Of a stretch of 19,139 nt of DNA, positions 14,648-19,139 are shown piece after piece. How positions within the stretch are numbered: the first letter of the stretch is position 1; every line of letters starts with the position of its first letter. The notes under the pieces were generated by a model. The model had not been told where the DNA came from and searched no databases. It worked only from the letters and a program-made list of their open reading frames with translations. The translations under genes were made by a program, and so were the position numbers. The stretch spans positions 1 through 19,139 of the forward strand of contig JASLCW010000281.1 in assembly GCA_030151765.1 (NCBI GenBank), given 5' to 3'. The DNA is from Marmoricola sp. Its GTDB lineage: Bacteria > Actinomycetota > Actinomycetes > Propionibacteriales > Nocardioidaceae.

Positions 14648-16018
14648 TCACGATCGGCCGCGGAAGGCCGCGACCCCCTGGAGCGAAGGCACGAAGACCC
14701 ATCTGCCGGACACGATCTGCGAGGAGAAGTGCGGCATCTCGCCGACGTGGTGGCGCTCCACGACGCGACCGTCGTCGAGGCGGAGTACGACGAGGTCTCC
14801 CGAGCCCTGGTCCGCCACATAGACGTATCTCCCCGCGACCACCGGCGACGAATAGACACCCGGGCTCGTCCAGCCCCAGCGGAGCGAGGACCTCCCGACG
14901 CGCAGGGCCCGGATCGCGTCCTCACCTCGACAGGGCATCAGCACGGTTCTGCCGACGACCGCGGCGCCGCCGAAGGCCGTGCATCCACCGAGACGCGTCA
15001 CCTCGGCACCGACGCCGCCGAGACCGGGCCGCAGCAGATAGACCACGCCGCGCTTTCCTGCGATGACGATGCGGCCGACCTTGCGCACCAGCACCGGCGA
15101 CGACGAGCCCAGGTCGAGGTCATCGCGGTTGTCGGCCGGCCAGCTCGCCGGGGCGTACACCGCCACTCGACGCAGGGTGACCGGCGTCAGCTCGGTGACC
15201 GAGTCGCTCTGGTCCCAGCTCCCGCCGAGCTCCGCGCCATTGCCGGCGGCGACGTAGACGTGGCCGTGATACCCGGCGGCCGGGCCGGGCGGTGCCCAGA
15301 TGCCACCCTCGCGACTGGTCGGGACGGCATAGCTGTGACTGCGCCCGCGACCATCGGTCGCCGTTGACACGAGATAGCCGACATAGTTGTCGCAATCGCC
15401 GGCCAGGCCGCCGAAGGCGACGATCACCCGGCCGGAGGTGACCAGCAGGGCGGATCGCTGCTGCTCGGCGAGCTTGCTCCGATCGCGCTGCGTGTCCAGG
15501 TTGCGATGCCATCGCCGGGCACCGGTGCGCGCGTCGAGCGCCCACAACGTGTGCCGGCCCCCGGTGCTCTCGGCCGCGACGAAGACCGACCCGGTGGCGG
15601 CGTCGTACGCCGGCGTCCCCGTGATGCCCAGAGGATCGATGTTGCCGCACGGGAGCGCGCTGAGCCGGACCGGCGTACCGAGTTGCTTCGAGCGCCAGCG
15701 CGTCCGTCCGCTGCGCGCATCGAGTCCGTAGACATAGTTCTGCTCGGTCGCCACGATCAGCGTGCTCCCGACCACGAGCGGCTCGCCGTACACCTCGCCA
15801 CGGAGGTTGCGGGACCACTTCTGGGCCAGATGACGGCCCGGAGCCTTGGCGACATGTCCCGACCGCGCAGGCCCGCGGTGGTACTGCGTCCAGGGGGCGA
15901 GCTCGCCGTTCGGCAGCGGCTGCGCGGCGTCGTACGCCGTACCGCCCGTGCCCCCACATCCCCCGACGAGAGTGAGGCAGAGAAGTCCCGCCGTCAGTGC
16001 ACCTCGACGCCATCGCAC
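14648..16018 (-). CDS. PQQ-type beta-propeller lipoprotein
   Basis: 456 residues from GTG 16018. The N-terminus has basic residues (RWRR), a hydrophobic stretch and a lipobox-like LVGGC with the cysteine at 21, so the protein is probably exported and lipid-anchored. The rest is made of PQQ-like propeller repeats such as LIVATEQNYVYGLDARSGRTRW, TLWALDARTGARRW, IVIAGKRGVVYLL and YVYVADQGSGDLVVLRLDDG; six or seven blades can be counted. No PQQ-dehydrogenase catalytic residues are recognised, so it is more likely a binding or scaffold protein, as in BamB-like propellers, than an enzyme. It begins 32 bases after the OsmC stop on the same strand, which suggests an operon. The start is uncertain because no ribosome site is visible. 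Confidence 0.8.
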   Translation of the reverse strand: MRWRRGALTAGLLCLTLVGGCGGTGGTAYDAAQPLPNGELAPWTQYHRGPARSGHVAKAPGRHLAQKWSRNLRGEVYGEPLVVGSTLIVATEQNYVYGLDARSGRTRWRSKQLGTPVRLSALPCGNIDPLGITGTPAYDAATGSVFVAAESTGGRHTLWALDARTGARRWHRNLDTQRDRSKLAEQQRSALLVTSGRVIVAFGGLAGDCDNYVGYLVSTATDGRGRSHSYAVPTSREGGIWAPPGPAAGYHGHVYVAAGNGAELGGSWDQSDSVTELTPVTLRRVAVYAPASWPADNRDDLDLGSSSPVLVRKVGRIVIAGKRGVVYLLRPGLGGVGAEVTRLGGCTAFGGAAVVGRTVLMPCRGEDAIRALRVGRSSLRWGWTSPGVYSSPVVAGRYVYVADQGSGDLVVLRLDDGRVVERHHVGEMPHFSSQIVSGRWVFVPSLQGVAAFRGRS

Positions 16019-16050
16019 CGTGCCATCATGCGCCGCCCGGCGCGCCGCGG

Positions 16051-16491
16051 CTAGGACTCGAGGTTCGCGACCAGCGAGATGTCGACGCCGGTCAGCGCCT
16101 TGCTGACCGGACAGCCCGCCTTGGCCTTCTGCGCGGCGGCCTGGAAGCCCGCCTCGTCGAGTCCGTCGACCTCCCCGGTCACCGTCAGCACGATGCCGGT
16201 GAGCTTGAAGCCGCCCGCCGGATCCGCACCCAGCGTGACATCGGCGCGGACCTCGAGGGCCTGCGGAGTGCCGCCGGCCGTCGCGATCTCGTTGGAGAGG
16301 GACATCGCGAAACAGGCCGAGTGTGCGGCCGCGATGAGCTCCTCGGGGCTCGTCGTACCGTCGGCGTCGTCGGCGGCGCGCTTGGGGAAGGAGACCTCGT
16401 AGGTCCCGGCTCCCGAGCTGGAGAGTTCGACGCGTCCGGTGCCTTCCTGAAGGCTCCCGGTCCAGTCGGTGCGTGCTGAGCGAGTAGGCAT
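16051..16491 (-). CDS. OsmC-family peroxiredoxin
   Basis: 146 residues from ATG 16491. The family marks are present: peroxidatic cysteine C60 in TTSPEELIAAAHSACFAMSLS and second cysteine C127 in AKAGCPVSKAL, with the conserved glutamates just before the first cysteine. These thiol peroxidases reduce organic hydroperoxides in the cytoplasm. Sequence features are closer to the OsmC branch than to Ohr, although the separation is by eye. A longer frame to 16623 exists, but it extends into the divergent promoter region. It precedes the PQQ-propeller lipoprotein in an apparent operon. Confidence 0.88.
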   Translation of the reverse strand: MPTRSARTDWTGSLQEGTGRVELSSSGAGTYEVSFPKRAADDADGTTSPEELIAAAHSACFAMSLSNEIATAGGTPQALEVRADVTLGADPAGGFKLTGIVLTVTGEVDGLDEAGFQAAAQKAKAGCPVSKALTGVDISLVANLES

Positions 16492-16649
16492 GAGCCCAGT
16501 CAGGCACAGCCTCCGGTCGAGCACAAGAGTCGTCGATGTGCTTCGGCCGGCGAGACGTGAGAAAGTGCTGACGGACCCACGCCGTGGGCCTCCGGACGAG
16601 ATGCGCCGTACCCGGTCCGACAAGACGACGCTCGAAGGAGTACGTCGTC
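16492..16649. promoter_or_regulatory. Divergent gap with two inverted repeats
   Basis: This 158-base region separates osmC-like (-) from the small membrane gene (+). It contains AGCACA/TGTGCT arms (16520-16525 and 16537-16542) around a 12-base... 11-base spacer, and CCCACGCCGTGGG (16576-16588), a 6-base perfect inverted repeat around one base. Either could be an operator, for example for a peroxide-responsive regulator; no consensus is recognised. A GAAGGAG ribosome site for the plus-strand gene is at 16634-16640. Confidence 0.3.
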
Positions 16650-16904
16650 ATGTTCCAGGTCATCCAGGTGTGCGGCTCATTGCTGATCCTCGCCGCCTTC
16701 GTCGCCAGCCAGCGCGGCCTCGTCGACGCGAAGTCGCCGTCCTATCTGTGGCTCAACGTGATCGGCTCCGGCATCCTCGCCGTCCAGGCCGCGATCACCA
16801 CCCAGTGGGGCTTCCTGCTCCTCGAGGGCGTCTGGGCCGTGGTGTCGCTGCTGGGTCTGCTCAGGCCCAGGCCCAGCGCACCTTCACCCGACGGTCCGCG
16901 TTGA
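16650..16904 (+). CDS. CBU_0592-like small membrane protein
   Basis: 84 residues from ATG 16650, with GAAGGAG nine bases upstream. Three hydrophobic segments are visible: VIQVCGSLLILAAFVAS, YLWLNVIGSGILAVQAAI and WGFLLLEGVWAVVSLLGLL. The element QWGFxxLxGVWAxVSLxGLL matches the CBU_0592-type family of small bacterial membrane proteins, whose function is not known. Its last 44 bases overlap the end of the convergent gene at 16861-17271. Confidence 0.8.
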   Translation: MFQVIQVCGSLLILAAFVASQRGLVDAKSPSYLWLNVIGSGILAVQAAITTQWGFLLLEGVWAVVSLLGLLRPRPSAPSPDGPR

Positions 16905-17271
16905 CCTCGCGGATGCGTCCGATCGCCCGCAACAGCAGGCGATAGCGCTCGGTCTTCTCCTCGCCGGTCAGGGTGTCGACGATGACGACGGTCCAGGGCA
17001 TCAGGCCGGTGAAGCGGACAACGAGCAGGATCACCGCCAGCGCGATGACGATCGGCACTTCGACGGAGAAGAGCAAGACGGCGAGGACCAGGACGAGCAG
17101 TGGCGCTGCCACTATGACGGCAATGGCGAGGGCCAGGCCGAACAAGAATCCGCTCACGTCGTCGAAGGTGCCGACATCCGACGCGATCTCGCGCAGAGTG
17201 TCAGGCTTCATCACGCGCGTCCGTGGCCGCCAGGGCAGCATACGTACGTCGAGGAAGGCGGTCTCAGGCAT
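16861..17271 (-). CDS. Hypothetical membrane protein
   Basis: 136 residues from ATG 17271. A cytoplasmic N-terminus is followed by a long hydrophobic core (about 43-92): FLFGLALAIAVIVAAPLLVLV, then VLLFSVEVPIVIALAVILLVV, giving two or three passes. The C-terminal part (TLTGEEKTERYRLLLRAIGRIREVNADRRVKVRW) is basic and probably cytosolic. A TACGCT -10-like hexamer (minus strand 17283-17278) lies 6 bases before the ATG, so the message may be leaderless. The family is not recognised. The 3' end overlaps the convergent gene by 44 bases. Confidence 0.7.
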   Translation of the reverse strand: MPETAFLDVRMLPWRPRTRVMKPDTLREIASDVGTFDDVSGFLFGLALAIAVIVAAPLLVLVLAVLLFSVEVPIVIALAVILLVVRFTGLMPWTVVIVDTLTGEEKTERYRLLLRAIGRIREVNADRRVKVRWAWA

Positions 17272-17295
17272 CGCCCGAGCGTAGCGGCCTCCGGA

Positions 17296-17856
17296 TCAGA
17301 TCCTCCCGATTCGGCGCAGCAGCTGCTGGGTCAATGCGCCGGTCGCTCCCCAGACGAGGTGGCCGTCGACCCGGAAGGTCGGCGTACGCGTCGGCACACC
17401 CAGGGACCAGAGCCGTTCCCGGCGATAGTGCGCGACCAGGTCGTCGAGAGAGAACTCGAGGACCTCAGCGACCTCGGTCGGTGACGCCGTCCAGTCGTCC
17501 GGTCGCTCGATCAGGCCGACGAAGGGATAGATCCGGTAGCGCGTCACGAAGCTGCCGATCGGCGCCAGGGCGCCGATGACGGTGACCTTGCCGGGTGCCA
17601 GCCCGATCTCCTCGTCCGCCTCACGCAGCGCGGTCGTGACCAGGTCCTCGCCCGGGTCGCGGCGACCGCCGGGAAAGGAGATCTCACCGGCGTGCTTGCG
17701 CAGATCATGCCTGCGCTCGGTGAAGACGCAGGTGAGACCATGCGGGCCGTCGTACAGGGGAACCAGTACGGCGGCGTCCACCCTCCCCGACACCGGTCGG
17801 GCGATCGCCTCCGCAGGATCGAGCAGGCCCCGCGCTAGTTCGTCCCCCATGCTCAC
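17296..17856 (-). CDS. Nudix hydrolase, CoA pyrophosphatase-like
   Basis: 186 residues from GTG 17856; GGGAG lies 9 bases upstream, favouring it over ATG 17850. The complete Nudix box GRRDPGEDLVTTALREADEEIGL is present (G64 to L86). It is preceded by LRKHAGEISFPGG, the signature of CoA/acyl-CoA pyrophosphatases (NudL/NUDT7 type), which split CoA into 4'-phosphopantetheine and 3',5'-ADP. The C-terminal segment TPTFRVDGHLVWGATGAL is also typical, so the assignment is good although substrate range varies. It is divergent from a second Nudix gene, with only 47 bases between starts. Confidence 0.88.
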   Translation of the reverse strand: MSMGDELARGLLDPAEAIARPVSGRVDAAVLVPLYDGPHGLTCVFTERRHDLRKHAGEISFPGGRRDPGEDLVTTALREADEEIGLAPGKVTVIGALAPIGSFVTRYRIYPFVGLIERPDDWTASPTEVAEVLEFSLDDLVAHYRRERLWSLGVPTRTPTFRVDGHLVWGATGALTQQLLRRIGRI

Positions 17857-17903
17857 GGGCCCATTCTCCCAGTCCTGACCAGGCGACTGGCAGGCTCACT
17901 CCC

Positions 17904-18287
17904 ATGACCCGTGAGATCGCCGTCGTCGGAGCCGTGATCGTCGCCGACGGGCGGATCCTCTGCACCCGCCGCGGCACCGGTCCTCTCGCCGGCCTCTGGG
18001 AGTTCCCCGGCGGCAAGGTCGAGCCCGGCGAGTCGCCTCAGGACGCGCTGGTCCGCGAGATCCGCGAAGAGCTGTCTTGCACGATCCACGTGGGTGAGCA
18101 GATCACCACCACCCGTCACGAGTACGACTTCGCCACCATCGTGCTGATGACCTTCGCCTGCTCGCTCGCAGACGGCGAGCCCGTCCTCACCGAGCACACC
18201 GAGACCCGCTGGCTGTCCCCGGATGATCTCGGTGAGCTGACTTGGGCGCCCGCCGACCTACCCACGGTCGAGTTGCTGACGAGTTGA
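17904..18287 (+). CDS. MutT-like 8-oxo-dGTP diphosphatase (Nudix)
   Basis: 127 residues from ATG 17904, a usual length for MutT. The Nudix box is GKVEPGESPQDALVREIREELSC (G37 to C59); the glycine of the EExGU end is replaced by serine (S58), a tolerated change. LWEFPGGKVE is the classical MutT run. The enzyme would hydrolyse oxidised nucleotides such as 8-oxo-dGTP to the monophosphate, preventing A:T to C:G transversions; related members act on other NTPs such as CTP. No ribosome site is clear, so it may be leaderless. Divergent from the CoA pyrophosphatase-like gene. Confidence 0.87.
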   Translation: MTREIAVVGAVIVADGRILCTRRGTGPLAGLWEFPGGKVEPGESPQDALVREIREELSCTIHVGEQITTTRHEYDFATIVLMTFACSLADGEPVLTEHTETRWLSPDDLGELTWAPADLPTVELLTS

Positions 18288-18326
18288 GTGCTCGGCTGGC
18301 TGTGACCTCCGCGGATCTCAGCACTC
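18286..18326 (+). repeat. Inverted repeat after the MutT-like gene
   Basis: GAGTGCT (18286-18292) and AGCACTC (18320-18326) are exact complements separated by 27 bases, beginning inside the stop codon. They could form a long-loop hairpin acting as a weak terminator, or mark the left boundary of the foreign-looking segment that follows. No T-run is present. Confidence 0.3.
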
Positions 18327-18351
18327 GACTCGCTTCCGACCCAAAGGTGAG

Positions 18352-19089
18352 TTGACGGATTCCGCGTCAGAACAGCTGACGCGTTGCGACTATGGATCGG
18401 TGAAGACGGAGTTCAAAACAGACGGACCTGAGTCACTCGACGGAACGGCGTGGTGGTTACTTCAGATCACACCGGGAAGAAAGGCCCAGAGGTTCGGAGC
18501 TGAGAAGCGTATCGCTGCCTACCTCAACTTCAACTTGGCCGTCGGCGACAAGTTCATCATGAAGTCGCTTCGCGAGGAGCTTGGAACTGACGGGGTAGCC
18601 GAAACGGCCGAGCACCTCAACCGCCGGTTGCGCGAACTCCGCCCTGACGGCTGGCGCATCACATCCAACAAAGACGACCGGCGGCTACCTATCGACACCT
18701 ACCGACTTGATGCGGTAGGCCGCCGTGTCTGGCTGGCCGAGCGCAACCCGCGCGACAAGGTTTCAGCGAAAACCAGGAGGCTCGTCTTCGAGCGAGACGC
18801 GAACACGTGCATGGTGTGCGGAATCATCAAGGGTGAAGCGTACGACGACGATCCCGAGTGGCACGCTCGCCTGACAGTGGGCCATCGCGTGCCGGGCAAA
18901 CGTTTAGGTGGCGCGAGCCTAGACGAATTGCAGTCAGAGTGTTCTCGCTGCAACGAGCCGGCACGGGATGTCGTGCCCGATCCAGAAGCCCTCACTGAAG
19001 TGCTGCCAGAGCTACGGGGTCTTCGTGCTATAGATCTCGAGCAATTGAGGACCCGCCTGAAGGGCGGGCAGCAGTTGAGTCCCCGATAG
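18352..19089 (+). CDS. HNH endonuclease, probably restriction-type
   Basis: 245 residues if TTG 18352 is the start (AAAGG four bases upstream); GTG 18400 would give 229 and would put the strong inverted repeat at 18363-18383 in front of the gene. An N-terminal half with helix-turn-helix-like character (SLREELGTDGVAETAEHLNRRL) leads to the HNH module: VFERDANTCMVCG (C153, C156), VGHRVPG (H178) and ECSRCNEPARD (C197, C200, N201). The four cysteines would bind structural zinc and H178 would act in the beta-beta-alpha-metal site. The shape fits type II restriction enzymes of the HNH class rather than phage packaging HNH proteins. Two TTA codons (18457, 18904), one ATA (19030) and several AGA/AGG codons contrast with every neighbour, pointing to horizontal gain. 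A partner methyltransferase may lie beyond the window. Confidence 0.75.
   Translation: MTDSASEQLTRCDYGSVKTEFKTDGPESLDGTAWWLLQITPGRKAQRFGAEKRIAAYLNFNLAVGDKFIMKSLREELGTDGVAETAEHLNRRLRELRPDGWRITSNKDDRRLPIDTYRLDAVGRRVWLAERNPRDKVSAKTRRLVFERDANTCMVCGIIKGEAYDDDPEWHARLTVGHRVPGKRLGGASLDELQSECSRCNEPARDVVPDPEALTEVLPELRGLRAIDLEQLRTRLKGGQQLSPR
18363..18383. repeat. Perfect 8-base inverted repeat at the HNH gene start
   Basis: CGCGTCAG and CTGACGCG flank the 5-base spacer AACAG. The repeat lies either in the first codons (start TTG 18352) or just upstream of the gene (start GTG 18400). It could be an operator, as restriction genes often have, or an RNA hairpin limiting translation. Confidence 0.45.
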
Positions 19090-19139
19090 TGGTGTAGCGC
19101 GGTCGCCGACTTCGTTCCCGTCGTGGACGTGGGCGCGGC
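19090..19139. other. Window end, no feature resolved
   Basis: Fifty bases follow the HNH stop. No start, terminator or recognisable coding segment can be assigned on either strand from so short a stretch. Confidence 0.5.

Noticed and set aside
1..19139. CRISPR arrays, tRNA or rRNA genes, insertion sequences
   Set aside because: No regularly spaced repeats, cloverleaf-like segments, rRNA motifs or transposase features were seen by eye on either strand.

Overview
The window is high-GC DNA with heavy use of G or C at third codon positions, many GTG starts, several genes without a Shine-Dalgarno site, and actinobacterial families (a PafBC-like WYL pair, HTH_30 regulator, VapBC, actinobacterial lipoprotein). 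It looks like an actinobacterial chromosome, probably Propionibacteriales/Nocardioidaceae; that placement rests on general style, not on a marker gene. No rRNA, tRNA, CRISPR array, insertion sequence or phage gene was seen, and no gene-free gap exceeds about 255 bases.

Layout. 1-2127 (-): N-terminal and central part of an SNF2-family ATPase whose C-terminus lies outside the window. 2383-3042 (-): multi-pass membrane protein of unknown family. 3140-4243 (+): PucR/CdaR-type regulator. 4340-7437 (+): two overlapping secreted genes, an unrecognised propeller-like protein and a GH5 enzyme of endoglycoceramidase type. 7457-7603 (-): 48-residue membrane protein. 7708-10935 (-): full-length SWIM-SNF2 ATPase. 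11013-11477 (-): DUF2231 membrane protein. 11619-13474 (+): two overlapping WYL-domain regulators. 13481-14112 (-): VapBC toxin-antitoxin pair. 14156-14578 (-): small unknown protein. 14648-16491 (-): PQQ-type propeller lipoprotein and OsmC-family peroxidase. 16650-16904 (+) and 16861-17271 (-): two small membrane proteins with overlapping 3' ends. 17296-17856 (-) and 17904-18287 (+): divergent Nudix hydrolases (CoA pyrophosphatase-like and MutT-like). 18352-19089 (+): HNH endonuclease with foreign-looking codon use at the window edge.

The most coherent unit is 2383-7437. A perfect 16-base palindrome, TGTGGAGATCTCCACA, lies ahead of the secreted GH5 operon, and a 13/16 copy lies in the divergent gap between the membrane protein and the regulator. 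The simplest reading is a self-contained glycolipid or glycan hydrolysis regulon: regulator, membrane protein, secreted partner and secreted GH5 enzyme. The rest is mostly housekeeping, nucleotide sanitation and stress functions. The right edge (18288 on) looks like acquired DNA, possibly half of a restriction-modification system.
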